Of a stretch of DNA of 64,000 nt, positions 1 to 8,526 are shown in pieces. The position numbers were made by a program, and so were the translations under genes. The notes under the pieces were generated by a model. That model ran no database searches. It had not been told where the DNA came from and worked only from the letters and a program-made list of their open reading frames with translations. The stretch covers positions 1,054,001-1,118,000 of the forward strand of contig NC_010676.1 in NCBI RefSeq assembly GCF_000020125.1, given 5' to 3'. Origin of the DNA: Paraburkholderia phytofirmans PsJN. Lineage in GTDB: Bacteria > Pseudomonadota > Gammaproteobacteria > Burkholderiales > Burkholderiaceae. Position 1 is the stretch's first letter. The number at the start of each line of letters is the position of its first letter.

Positions 1-147
1 CGCGATCACGGCGCCGAGCACGATGGCCGGCCACATCAGATCGATCTGCAAGGTATCGGCGCCGATGAATAAAACAGCAGCGAGCGCGAGCAAGCCGATG
101 ATCGAGAGCGTGCGTGTGTGGGTCAACACGTTGAGAATGCGTCGCAT
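1..147 (-). CDS. tssM: T6SS membrane-complex protein TssM/IcmF, N-terminus only (runs off the left edge)
   Basis: Only the first 49 codons are in the window, read leftwards from an ATG at 147. The fragment begins MRRILNVLTHTRTLSIIGL, then a hydrophobic stretch (about residues 15-33), an acidic GAD turn and the start of a second hydrophobic segment (40-49). This short cytoplasmic tip, helix, turn, helix pattern is how IcmF/TssM proteins begin. TssM is the inner-membrane ring protein of the type VI secretion trans-envelope complex (with TssJ and TssL). The peptidoglycan peptidase gene just upstream on the same strand supports a T6SS setting. The rest of the gene is outside the window, so no ATPase or periplasmic domain can be checked. 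Confidence 0.62.
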   Translation of the reverse strand, partial: MRRILNVLTHTRTLSIIGLLALAAVLFIGADTLQIDLMWPAIVLGAVIA

Positions 148-406
148 AAGCCGTTCAGGTCTTGGTGATGAGTGTTGTGGCGCGTGCTGCGGCAGACAGC
201 ATGGCGCGCGTACGGCGTTTGAAATAAAACGAAAGCATATTCAGGCGAAAGCGAATACGGCGGAATTGTTAAATCGACGCGATTTGCCCGTAACGACGCT
301 GATCGGAGCAATGCCGTTATGCGGGCGGCATTGCCGCTTTTCGCCAGAAAAATTGATTGAACGCCCCATGTCAACCTCTTTATTACCCGGTTTCGCCCAT
401 TGCGCC

Positions 407-1252
407 TTAATGACCGCGCCCAAGTACGAAGCCGGGTTTGTGATATTCGACGTGCCCGAGATCCATCATTTTCCAGCGGCCACCCCAGGTCAGACCGACC
501 TGTTCGGCTGTCTGCCCGTATAACTGATAACCGCGCATGGCCCAAGGATCTTTTTCTGAAATGACGAGCTTGCCGTCGCGCAAAAACGCATTGTCCGAGG
601 CAAGACCGTATTGGTGATAGCTTTGAAACGCTGCGGCATTGGTGACGTTGCCCCCCATTTGCGCCAGCCGGTTTTGCCGCTCCGGACTGCGATAACCTTC
701 CAGCAAAGCCATTTCATACCCGTATTGCTCGCGCATGATTTTGTACACGAGCAATAAACGCGTTCTGAAATCGGCGTCGAGCAAATTCCAGTCGCGGCTC
801 GCGTCTTTAAGCGCGGGCCGGATCTGCTCGACTTCCTGCGTTGCGAATACCTCCGGCGGCAACGGCGGCGGGGGCACGAGCTGTTCGCCATTCAATAACG
901 CGGCAATTTTCTCGTCCGGAACCCGTGCAGTGTCATCGAATTGGAATAATTGCCGGCCGCGTAAAGCAAGTGCCACCAATGGAGGCGTCGCAAGAATACC
1001 TGTCGTGGTAAAAATCAGCAAGCGCCGCTTTATCAGTAACTTTTGCATATCGACTGCGGTCGATTGCGAAATTCTTGCCGAGCGTGCTAATTGACCGCGT
1101 GCGCGCGATGCACTAAGCGATGCTCTGCGCATAACACGGCCGTGAATAGCGAGCGCCGCGCCTAATAAAGAGGCGCGTACCGCCGGCAATAGCAGCATTG
1201 CGGCGATCACAACGGCGATGGCGAAATAGGCGAGAAGTACTACGGCAATCAA
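407..1252 (-). CDS. M15-family peptidoglycan peptidase, TagX-like, T6SS-associated
   Basis: 281 codons. The N-terminus is a membrane segment (about residues 1-27); a second hydrophobic stretch follows near 75-95, then a Pro-rich linker, then a C-terminal M15 (VanY/endolysin-like) domain. The zinc motif SxHxxGxAxD is seen as SYHQYGLASD, and the second half of the site as GHVEY near the end. M15 enzymes are zinc D,D- or L,D-peptidases that cut peptide crosslinks. Acinetobacter TagX, of this fold, opens the wall for T6SS assembly; being next to tssM suggests the same job here, which is inference. The first codon is a TTG at 1252; an ATG at 1198 (residue 19) is an alternative, though it would cut the first helix. 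A 259-bp gap to tssM holds no recognisable gene. Confidence 0.78.
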   Translation of the reverse strand: MIAVVLLAYFAIAVVIAAMLLLPAVRASLLGAALAIHGRVMRRASLSASRARGQLARSARISQSTAVDMQKLLIKRRLLIFTTTGILATPPLVALALRGRQLFQFDDTARVPDEKIAALLNGEQLVPPPPLPPEVFATQEVEQIRPALKDASRDWNLLDADFRTRLLLVYKIMREQYGYEMALLEGYRSPERQNRLAQMGGNVTNAAAFQSYHQYGLASDNAFLRDGKLVISEKDPWAMRGYQLYGQTAEQVGLTWGGRWKMMDLGHVEYHKPGFVLGRGH

Positions 1253-1376
1253 AGGCGACCCCGGAAATTGGAAACAATTGTATTTTGTAATGCTTGCTCT
1301 TAGAATCAGGCCTGCTCGGAGACGAGCCAGAACGTATTATCACGGCGAAATAATCCAGGATTCAATGAGACAGTGA

Positions 1377-2312
1377 ATGAGTGCGCCGGAAAGTTCGAAT
1401 TCCAAAGCCCCGCCTAGCCTGTTATCCGATAAGGCTAAAGGCGCCGATGGCAATGGTTCGCGAATTCTTGCGAACCTCGAAGGCCGCGTTGCGCCGCCTG
1501 CGGAAAAACCACGCCGGTCCAGGGCGCCCTTTGTATTGGTCGCGCTGCTCGTGATCGCAGCCGGCGGCTGGGGTGCGTGGCATATGCAGCAGCGTGTGCA
1601 GAGCGAGTCGCTGGCAGCGGCTGCGTCTGCGAGTGAGCAAAAGAGTGCTGCTGCGGCGGCGAGCGCCGCGCCGGAGGTTGTCGCCAAAGCGGAGGCGCCG
1701 GCTCCGGCATCCTCGCAAGCGGCCACGATCGTTGCCGACGATAGCGACAGCAAAGCCGCTGCGGCGTCCGCCACGGCACCTGCCAGCGATGGCAGCCGTC
1801 TGTCGCGCGCGCTCGCCGACGGCGCGGAGCCGAGCGGTGCATCCGTGTCGGTGGCATCCGCAACGGCCGCTTCCGCGGTCACGGTGCCGGCGGCGAAGCA
1901 TGGCAAAAGCGCGACGGCGGTAGCCAGCAAGGAGAAGCACGAGAGCGCCGTCCACGGCAAGAAGGAAAGCGCGACTGCCAGCAACCGTCATGCGAGCGCG
2001 CCGACCGCGGTCGCTCAGTCGAAGAAAACGCGCACGAATGGCAATGCATCGAAAGATGATTCGGATGCCGATCTATTGGCCGCGCTCGTCGCGCGCACCA
2101 AGCCAGCGGATGCGAAAACAGCGAGCGGCAACACCGCGACCAAGGTTAGCGCGTCCGCAACGCCTGGCAACGCCAGACTGGCTGAGCGCGTGAAAGAATG
2201 CGGACAGCGTGGCTTCTTCGAAGACCAGTTGTGCCGCTGGCGCGTATGTGACGGCCATTGGGGCAAGGATCCGGCGTGCCCGGGTTCGGCGCAGCAGGCT
2301 CGTCAGCCTTAG
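1377..2312 (+). CDS. Ala-rich single-pass membrane protein of unknown function with Cys-rich tail
   Basis: 311 aa, not recognised. Residues 1-50 are polar, 51-69 form one transmembrane helix, and about 70-265 are a low-complexity Ala/Ser/Lys/Thr stretch that is probably a flexible periplasmic linker. The last 45 residues are different: four cysteines (about 275, 286, 291, 301) with Trp and His between them (CRWRVCDGHWGKDPAC), which looks like a small disulfide-bonded or metal-binding module, perhaps wall-facing. It is divergent from the TagX-like/tssM genes with 124 bp between. Coding is supported by sustained GC3 bias and a stop shortly before the next promoter region. The ribosome site before the ATG is weak. 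Any link with T6SS is only positional. Confidence 0.68.
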   Translation: MSAPESSNSKAPPSLLSDKAKGADGNGSRILANLEGRVAPPAEKPRRSRAPFVLVALLVIAAGGWGAWHMQQRVQSESLAAAASASEQKSAAAAASAAPEVVAKAEAPAPASSQAATIVADDSDSKAAAASATAPASDGSRLSRALADGAEPSGASVSVASATAASAVTVPAAKHGKSATAVASKEKHESAVHGKKESATASNRHASAPTAVAQSKKTRTNGNASKDDSDADLLAALVARTKPADAKTASGNTATKVSASATPGNARLAERVKECGQRGFFEDQLCRWRVCDGHWGKDPACPGSAQQARQP

Positions 2313-2522
2313 TCACGCTTCTTCATTCAATCAGTTTGGCGCTTTCTATCAGCGCTGTCGGCCGCAGCAGACTATGCTCTGTTGCAGGCTTCGCCTGCGC
2401 GTCTTTCGCGCGCATGCACTCTCCGTGAATTATCCATTCGACATGACGATTTTATTTCATCCGGATTACGTCTATGATGAGCCTCCTTCGCGCGACACAG
2501 CGCTATAAAAAAGGAGACATGA

Positions 2523-3665
2523 GTGAAGCGACTTCTCGTGGCAATGACGTGTGTGGCAAGCGTGATGGCTATCACGGCGCTTTCGGCCTGCGGCGGTAGT
2601 GAAATCAACGCGCAGACTCCGCCGAAGGTGATTATCGACAGCGACTACAACACACTGAGCGACGATGGCCAACTCGGCGTCATGGCCGCGCAATTGCAGG
2701 CGCAAGGCTCATTGAAAGTGCTGGGTATTACGGTGGTCTCCGGCAATCAATGGTTGAAGCAAGGCGTGGCGGATGCGTTGAAATCGGTCGAACGTCTGGG
2801 TGTTGACAATCAGATCGGCGTGTATGCGGGCGCCAATTACGCCTTGTCCCACGACTTCGCCACCGTTCAGGCGGAGCAGAAGCAATTCCCCGGCGGCGAC
2901 GGCTATCTCGGCGCATGGAATACACCCGAGCCGAAATCCGACAGCGACCTGGTCGCGCCGCCCGACGGCTTCGCCACGCACACCAAAGTGCAGAGCAAAA
3001 GCGCGGTGGATTTCATCGTCGATTCGGTCAAGCAGAATCCCGGCGAGGTGACGATTCTCGCGATCGGCCCGCTGACCAACATTGCGCTGGCCACGCGTCA
3101 GCATCCTGAGATCGTGCCGTTGATCAAGCAGATCATTTACATGGGCGGAGCGATCGACGTGCCGGGCAACACCACGCCGACTGCCGAGTTCAACTGGTGG
3201 TTCGATCCGGAGGCGGCGAAGACCGTGTTGCGCCTGCCGATCAAACAGGTGGTGATTCCGCTCGATGTAACCGACACCGTGAAGATGGACAAAGCGCTTT
3301 ACGACCGTGTCGCGCACGACCCGACGAAGCAGACCATCATCACGCAATTGTTCAAGACTCTCAACGGTTATGGGTTCGACGGCAAGAACGGTTTCGAGAC
3401 CAACCCGAACTACACGACGAACATTTGGGACACGCTGACGCTGGCGTATCTGATGCACCCTTCGTTCGCCACGCAGACCGTGGATGAGTGGGTGGACGTG
3501 GATATGAGTTTCGGTGCGAACGATGGCAAGGCGACCGGCTATACGAGTTCGCCGCCGGCGGGGTTGCAGAAAATGACGGTGGTGAAACGCTTTGACAATC
3601 CGAACTTCTTTAACTTCTATGTCGACCTGCTGACGCGGCCGGTACCGGTCAAGTTAGCGAACTGA
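2523..3665 (+). CDS. Lipoprotein nucleoside hydrolase (inosine-uridine family)
   Basis: 380 aa, GTG start at 2523 chosen because an AAGGAG sits 9 bases upstream and it gives a lipoprotein signal peptide (lipobox LSAC, Cys23); an ATG at 2519 is out of frame. Members hydrolyse the N-glycosidic bond of ribonucleosides. The calcium/ribose-binding Asp cluster is near the N-terminus as DSDYNTLSDDG (39-49), with two more residues between the Asp pairs than the usual DTDPGxDD. The mid-protein motif AEFNWWFDPEAA matches the ribose-binding NxxxDPEAA region. The lipid anchor points to a periplasmic salvage enzyme feeding bases inward. It stands alone, followed by a convergent LysR gene. Confidence 0.87.
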   Translation: MKRLLVAMTCVASVMAITALSACGGSEINAQTPPKVIIDSDYNTLSDDGQLGVMAAQLQAQGSLKVLGITVVSGNQWLKQGVADALKSVERLGVDNQIGVYAGANYALSHDFATVQAEQKQFPGGDGYLGAWNTPEPKSDSDLVAPPDGFATHTKVQSKSAVDFIVDSVKQNPGEVTILAIGPLTNIALATRQHPEIVPLIKQIIYMGGAIDVPGNTTPTAEFNWWFDPEAAKTVLRLPIKQVVIPLDVTDTVKMDKALYDRVAHDPTKQTIITQLFKTLNGYGFDGKNGFETNPNYTTNIWDTLTLAYLMHPSFATQTVDEWVDVDMSFGANDGKATGYTSSPPAGLQKMTVVKRFDNPNFFNFYVDLLTRPVPVKLAN

Positions 3666-3706
3666 CGCGGTTTGCTACCGCGCTGCGTGCCTGCATTCAA
3701 CCCGCA

Positions 3707-4663
3707 TCAGGCGGGATGCAGGCCGCGCAGCAATTGACGGACACGCGAGAGATCCTGATCGACGTGCTCCGCTTTCTCGAACAATTCCGCCAGCCAATCC
3801 ACGAACGCGCGCACGCGTGGCGACACGCGGCGATTCTTTACATAAGCGACCGAGACCGGCATCGGCACCGGTTTCCATTGCGGCATGACTTCGCGCAATA
3901 GTCCCGAGTCGAGATACGGTTGCGCGGCGATCCGCGCGGGCTGGATCAAGCCGAGGCCTTGCAGGCCGCAGGTGAGATAGGCCTGTTCGTCGCTGACTTT
4001 GACGAAGCCTTTCACCTTCACGTTTTGCGCTTCGCCGTTCACTTCGAAATCGAAGTCCACTTCGCGGCCGTTATGCGGCGACATGCAATTGACGGCTGAA
4101 TGGCCACGCAAATCGTCGAGATCCGTGGGCGTGCCGTAGCGGGCCAGGTAGGCTGGGCTCGCGCAGGTCACGTGTTCGAGCGTGCCGAGTTGGCGCGCGA
4201 CGAGATTCGAGTCTGGCAATTCGCCGAGCTGGATGCTGCAGTCGATGGCTTCGGTGATCAGGTCGACTGTGCGGTTGCTGATACCGATTGCGAGATCGAG
4301 GTTCGGGTAACGGGTATGGAAGTCGTCGAGAGCCGGCAGCACGATGGCGCTGGCTACAGCGCCGGGCATTTCGATGCGCAGACGGCCGGTCAGGTTGTCC
4401 GTCGCGTGACGGATGCTGGCTTCCATTTCGTCGATGTCGGCGAGAATTTGCGTGCAGCGCTCGTAGTAGGCCGCGCCTTCAGGGGTGACGCTTAAGCGCC
4501 GCGTCGTGCGGGCTAGAAGGACTGTGCCTAGCAGGGCTTCCAGGTTCTGGACGATGGTGGTCGCCGTGGCGCGCGGAATGTTTAGTGATTCCGCTGCGCG
4601 GGTGAAGCTGTTGGTGTCCACGATTCGGATGAAGGTGCGCATTGCAGTTATTCTGTCAATCAC
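3707..4663 (-). CDS. LysR-family transcriptional regulator
   Basis: 318 aa, the usual length. Residues 1-60 are the winged helix-turn-helix (FTRAAESLNIPRATATTIVQNLEALLG has the expected spacing), then the linker helix and a LysR substrate-binding domain (about 90-295) of the CrgA/AphB-like subgroup that begins GRLRIEMPGAVAS. Such proteins usually repress or activate a divergent gene, but here the upstream side is the long inverted repeat at 4732-5310 rather than a divergent gene, so the target is unclear. The gene converges with the nucleoside hydrolase. Beyond the class, the effector is not predictable. Confidence 0.92.
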   Translation of the reverse strand: MIDRITAMRTFIRIVDTNSFTRAAESLNIPRATATTIVQNLEALLGTVLLARTTRRLSVTPEGAAYYERCTQILADIDEMEASIRHATDNLTGRLRIEMPGAVASAIVLPALDDFHTRYPNLDLAIGISNRTVDLITEAIDCSIQLGELPDSNLVARQLGTLEHVTCASPAYLARYGTPTDLDDLRGHSAVNCMSPHNGREVDFDFEVNGEAQNVKVKGFVKVSDEQAYLTCGLQGLGLIQPARIAAQPYLDSGLLREVMPQWKPVPMPVSVAYVKNRRVSPRVRAFVDWLAELFEKAEHVDQDLSRVRQLLRGLHPA

Positions 4664-4731
4664 GGTTCATGCTCCTGTCGATGGGTGTTTTTTTGCCTGT
4701 TTTTGGCGGGTTTTTTTGTTTGGGATGCTTA

Positions 4732-5310
4732 GGGGGTTGGCCTTTCCTTGATTTGTTAGTGGTCTATTAGCGTTGCCCCTGTGCGGGGCGGCACCTACTT
4801 CTCTTTGCCGCCGCAAAGAGAAGTAGGCAAGAGAAAGCGGCTCACACCGCTAACTCTTAAGCGGGTCCCCCGCACAGCCACGGTAGTGGCTCATCTGGAA
4901 TCTGTGTTCTCGCGCATTCCGTGCACGTGACACAGCAGTCATGCTTCCCGCCTCGCGCTGCGCGCTCGTCGGAGCGGTTCGCGAAAGACAGTGGATTTTT
5001 TTAGGTGTGTTGGTGCCATCGGCTTCGCTTGGGCGACACGCCGAAAAAAACGATGGGTTTAATGATGTACCCGGGGGCGCGCGCAGCGCCGCCGGAAGAA
5101 TGACTGCCTTGTCACTTATGCGGAATGCGCGGGGGCACCGATTCCAGATGAGCCACTACCGCGACTGTGCGGGGGACCCGCTTAAGAGTTAGCGGTGTGA
5201 GCCGCTTTCTCTTGCCTACTTCTCTTTGCGGCGGCAAAGAGAAGTAGGTGCCGCCCCGCACAGGGGCAACGCTAATAGACCACTAACAAATCAAGGAAAG
5301 GCCAACCCCC
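4732..5310. repeat. Long intergenic inverted repeat (about 240-bp arms, about 100-bp centre)
   Basis: The left arm starting at 4732 and the reverse complement of the arm ending at 5310 are identical or nearly so for about 170 bp (4732-4905 against 5138-5310), then stay clearly related but diverged to about 4970 and 5073. Each arm contains its own perfect 15-bp stem with a 4-base loop: 4794-4808/4813-4827 and 5215-5229/5234-5248. The centre (about 4973-5072) carries T- and A-runs that also partly pair. No transposase reading frame is inside. It fills the space between the LysR gene and the alcohol dehydrogenase terminus. Possibilities are a non-autonomous mobile element or an inverted pair of a dispersed intergenic repeat. 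Confidence 0.9.
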
Positions 5311-5384
5311 AAAAAGCACACCCAAAAAAAGCCCACGCCACAGCCCAAAAAAGATCCACGGCGCGAGCCAAAAAAAACCAAAAA

Positions 5385-6437
5385 TCACTTCCGCAAGGAA
5401 TCCAGATCAATCACAAACCGATACTTAACATCACTCTTCAGCATCCGTTCAAAAGCCTCATTGATCCCCTGCATAGGAATCACCTCAACATCAGAAGTAA
5501 TCCCATGTTCCCCGCAGAAGTCCAACATTTCCTGCGTCTCAGCGATCCCCCCAATCAACGACCCAGCCAACCGGCGACGCTTGAAAATGAGATTGAACAC
5601 TTGCGGCGACGGATGATCATGCTCCGGCGCACCAACCAGCGTCATAGTCCCATCCCGCTTGAGCAGATTCAAAAACGGATTCAAATCATGCTGAGCAGCA
5701 ACCGTATTCACGATCAGATCGAAGCTATTCAAATGCGCTTCCATTTCCCCGGCATTCTTCGAAATCACAACTTCATGCGCACCCAACCGCTTCGCATCTT
5801 CGATCTTGGAAGGCGAGGTCGTGAACAACACAACATGCGCACCCATCGCGCGAGCGAGCTTCACACCCATATGCCCCAAGCCGCCAAGCCCGACAATGCC
5901 CACCTTCTTGCCAGGACCAGCACCCCAGGTCCGCAGCGGCGAATACGTCGTGATCCCCGCGCACAGCAACGGCGCAACACCCGCAGGATCGAGATTCTCC
6001 GGCACACGCAGCGTGAACGCTTCATCCACGACGAGCTGCGTGGAATAACCACCGTAAGTGGTCTGCCCATCAACTCGATCAACGCCGTTATACGTGCCGA
6101 CAAAACCGTTCTCGCAATACTGCTCGAGATCTTCCTTGCAACTCGCACACGTGCGGCATGAATCCACCAGACAGCCGACGCCGACCAGATCGCCAGCCTT
6201 GTACTTCGTCACGTCCAGACCCACCGCGGTCACGCGGCCGACAATCTCATGGCCCGGTACAACCGGAAACACTGTGTTCTTCCATTCGTTGCGCGCCTGA
6301 TGCAAATCGGAATGGCACACACCGCAAAACAGAACTTCCATCTGCACGTCATGGGCGCGCAGTTCGCGGCGCTGGATTTCGAACGGGGCGAGCGGCGCGG
6401 TCGCGTCGGTCGCTGCATAGGCGTAAGTCGTGCTCAT
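5385..6437 (-). CDS. Zinc-dependent NAD(P)-linked alcohol dehydrogenase (YahK/cinnamyl-alcohol type)
   Basis: 350 aa from the ATG at 6437, which has GGAG 8 bases upstream and gives the family-typical MSTTYAY start; longer in-frame starts upstream lack this. It reduces aldehydes or oxidises primary alcohols in the cytoplasm. Visible parts: catalytic zinc region CGVCHSD (38-44) and the GHE motif; structural zinc cysteines in CRTCASCKEDLEQYC; Rossmann nucleotide loop GLGGLGHMG; C-terminal KRDGTM and YRFVIDL strands. It is divergent from an AraC regulator (6756-7724) across 318 bp with repeated CTGGCAA sites, an arrangement like E. coli yqhD/yqhC, so the AraC protein probably controls it. Confidence 0.93.
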   Translation of the reverse strand: MSTTYAYAATDATAPLAPFEIQRRELRAHDVQMEVLFCGVCHSDLHQARNEWKNTVFPVVPGHEIVGRVTAVGLDVTKYKAGDLVGVGCLVDSCRTCASCKEDLEQYCENGFVGTYNGVDRVDGQTTYGGYSTQLVVDEAFTLRVPENLDPAGVAPLLCAGITTYSPLRTWGAGPGKKVGIVGLGGLGHMGVKLARAMGAHVVLFTTSPSKIEDAKRLGAHEVVISKNAGEMEAHLNSFDLIVNTVAAQHDLNPFLNLLKRDGTMTLVGAPEHDHPSPQVFNLIFKRRRLAGSLIGGIAETQEMLDFCGEHGITSDVEVIPMQGINEAFERMLKSDVKYRFVIDLDSLRK

Positions 6438-6755
6438 GGGTAGCTCCAGCAAAGAGGGTGAAGTCGCAAGGCGCCGGCGATGGGCGACGCATGTCGCCGA
6501 TGTGGCCAACCTTGTCATGAACCGGGATCACGGCGCGGGCAGCGGCTGGCAAATTCGTCAAACTGGCAATTGCCAACCGAGCCCGGCGCAGCGCGGAAAA
6601 GGATGATCCGGCAGGGTTCCCATGATAGGAGCGGGCAGGCAGCCCGGGAATACCTGAATGTCTTGAAGATTTGCCTAAAACTCCTGGCAAGGAGCGCGAT
6701 AGGTCGTTTGATGCTAAATTTCAAGCATTATTCTCTCGCACGTCACTATACCGTC
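6438..6755. promoter_or_regulatory. Divergent control region of alcohol dehydrogenase and araC genes, with CTGGCAA repeats
   Basis: This 318-bp gap must hold both promoters. It has CTGGCAA three times in the same orientation: 6546-6552, 6563-6569 (17 bp apart, about 1.6 helical turns) and 6684-6690. The second copy is part of a perfect 12-bp palindrome TGGCAATTGCCA (6564-6575). AraC-family proteins bind direct-repeat half-sites of this sort. No clean -35/-10 pair was picked out. Confidence 0.45.
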
Positions 6756-7724
6756 ATGTCTCCCCGTTCCGCTGAACCCGTATCGGTCGTTCCCGCCCAG
6801 CAGCGCCTCGTCGAATTATTCGATGTGCTCGCGCCCACCCCGGGCTTCACGCGCACGAGTCTCGAAGGCGTCAATCTGATGCGCGCGAATAGTCCCATGC
6901 CGCGCATGCCGGTCATGTACGAGCCGAGCATCGTGATTGTCTGCCAAGGGCGCAAGCGCGGCTTCCTCGGCGATCAGGTGTTTCAGTACGATGCACAGCA
7001 GTATCTCGTGCTCTCGGTGCCTTTGCCGTTCGAATGCGAAACCGAGGCGAGCGCGGAAGAGCCGTTTCTCGCCATCTCGGTGCGCGTCGATCTGACCATG
7101 GTGGCAGAATTGCTGATGGCGTTGAACGAAACGCACGGCACCGCGCAGAACGAACCCGTCGGTATTTATTCAACACCGCTCGACCCGGCGTTGAGCAACG
7201 CGGTGCAACGTTTGATGGAAGCGCTGGCTTCTCCGCTCGACGCGCGCATTCTCGCGCCTGGGGTAGTGCGCGAAATCTGTTATCGCGTGCTGACCGGCGA
7301 GCAGGGCGACGCGATTCGCGCGGCGCTCACGCATCAGAATCATTTCGGCCGCATCGCCAAAGCATTGCGGCGAATTCACGCGGATTATCACGGCGTGCTC
7401 GACGTCGATACGCTCGCGTCCGAAGCGGGCATGAGCCTCGCCGTGTTTCACGCGCAGTTCAAAGCTGTCACCGCCACTTCGCCGATGCAATACGTGAAGA
7501 CCACGCGCTTGCATCACGCGCGTTTGCTGATGGTTCAGGATGGGTTGAATGCGGGCGCGGCCGCGGCGCGCGTCGGTTATGAAAGCGCGTCGCAGTTCAG
7601 CCGCGAGTTCAAGCGTTTGTTCGGCCTGAGCCCAGTCGACGAGGTGAAGCGCATGCGCGCCGTCTACGATGCGCCCGCGCCGCGCGTGGTCAAGCCGGTG
7701 CCGCGTTACGTCACCGCGGTGTGA
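6756..7724 (+). CDS. AraC-family regulator with AraC_N sensor domain (YqhC-like)
   Basis: 322 aa from the ATG at 6756; the frame stays open further upstream, but that part looks non-coding and overlaps the divergent promoter region. Residues about 15-190 match the AraC_N domain (SLEGVNLMRANSPMPRMPV and MYEPSIVIVCQGRK are typical). The C-terminal third carries two helix-turn-helix units, with LASEAGMSLAVFHAQFK and AAARVGYESASQFSREFKR. YqhC in E. coli has the same architecture and activates the neighbouring aldehyde reductase gene in response to aldehydes; the divergent alcohol dehydrogenase here makes a similar role likely. The upstream CTGGCAA repeats are candidate sites. Confidence 0.92.
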   Translation: MSPRSAEPVSVVPAQQRLVELFDVLAPTPGFTRTSLEGVNLMRANSPMPRMPVMYEPSIVIVCQGRKRGFLGDQVFQYDAQQYLVLSVPLPFECETEASAEEPFLAISVRVDLTMVAELLMALNETHGTAQNEPVGIYSTPLDPALSNAVQRLMEALASPLDARILAPGVVREICYRVLTGEQGDAIRAALTHQNHFGRIAKALRRIHADYHGVLDVDTLASEAGMSLAVFHAQFKAVTATSPMQYVKTTRLHHARLLMVQDGLNAGAAAARVGYESASQFSREFKRLFGLSPVDEVKRMRAVYDAPAPRVVKPVPRYVTAV

Positions 7725-7749
7725 TTGGGCAAGCCCGCCGCGCCATACG

Positions 7750-8526
7750 TTACAAACCGCTGAACCAGTTGTACCCCTGGTCTTCCCAGTAACCGCCAGG
7801 ATTCGTATTGGTCACGAAGATCGCCGCAATGTGCTTGGGATTCTTGAAGCCGAGTTTGGTCGGCACGCGCAGTTTCAGCGGATAGCCGTATTTAGCCGGC
7901 AGTGGCTCATTGCGGAAATCGAGCGTGAGTTGCGTCTGCGGATGCAGAGCTGTCGCCATGTCGAGACTGGAGTAATAACGGTCCGCGCATTTGAAACCGA
8001 CATAGCGTGCGCTCAAATCAGCGCCGACGCGCTCCAGAAACGTGCGAAACGGCACGCCGCTCCATTGTCCGATCGCGCTCCATCCTTCAATGCAGATGTG
8101 GCGCGTGATCTGCGAAGCCTGCGGCAATGCGCGTAACTGATCGAGATTCCAGGTGCGCTTGTCCGACACGAGCCCCGACACTTCCAGTTGATACGTCGAG
8201 CCGTCGATGTCCAGCGCGTCGAACTCAGGATAGAACGCGTTGAAGGGAAACGGGTCGGTGATTTCGCGCGCCGAATAGGTCGGCGCGAGCTTGTTGCGAT
8301 CGAATAGCCAGCCTTGCACGCGATCATTCCAGCGCGACATGGCCCAGAGCACCTTGTCGACCGAATCGCCGTCCTGCATGTTGCAGCCCGAGAGCATCGC
8401 CAGTGCGCCGATGGAAAGCGAGGAGCGCAGAAACAGCCGCCGTTGCAGCCGCTCGATTTGCGGCTGATGATCGGCAAGCACGATGGGGGATCGGCGTGCG
8501 TCGCGGTTGGGTTTGGATGCGCTCAT
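7750..8526 (-). CDS. MsrP/YedY-like molybdopterin oxidoreductase (SUOX fold)
   Basis: 258 aa. A twin-arginine-like start (RRLFLRSSLSIGALAML, Arg29-Arg30) ends in a possible lipobox LSGC (Cys48), so it is exported folded with cofactor. The sulfite-oxidase-type molybdopterin domain fills the rest; the molybdenum thiolate is Cys145 in RHICIEGWS, and the end has PLKLRVPTKLGFKNPK as in YedY. MsrP uses electrons from haem protein MsrQ to repair periplasmic methionine sulfoxide. It is shorter than E. coli MsrP (about 330 aa), so it may be a related reductase or sulfite-type enzyme rather than MsrP itself. Strong AAGGAG before the ATG; the start overlaps the stop of the cytochrome b gene by 4 bases. 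Confidence 0.85.
   Translation of the reverse strand: MSASKPNRDARRSPIVLADHQPQIERLQRRLFLRSSLSIGALAMLSGCNMQDGDSVDKVLWAMSRWNDRVQGWLFDRNKLAPTYSAREITDPFPFNAFYPEFDALDIDGSTYQLEVSGLVSDKRTWNLDQLRALPQASQITRHICIEGWSAIGQWSGVPFRTFLERVGADLSARYVGFKCADRYYSSLDMATALHPQTQLTLDFRNEPLPAKYGYPLKLRVPTKLGFKNPKHIAAIFVTNTNPGGYWEDQGYNWFSGL

Noticed and set aside
5226..6161. Open frame of 311 codons antisense to the alcohol dehydrogenase
   Set aside because: Begins in the inverted repeat, runs antisense to a gene with complete zinc and Rossmann motifs; Arg/His-rich shadow.
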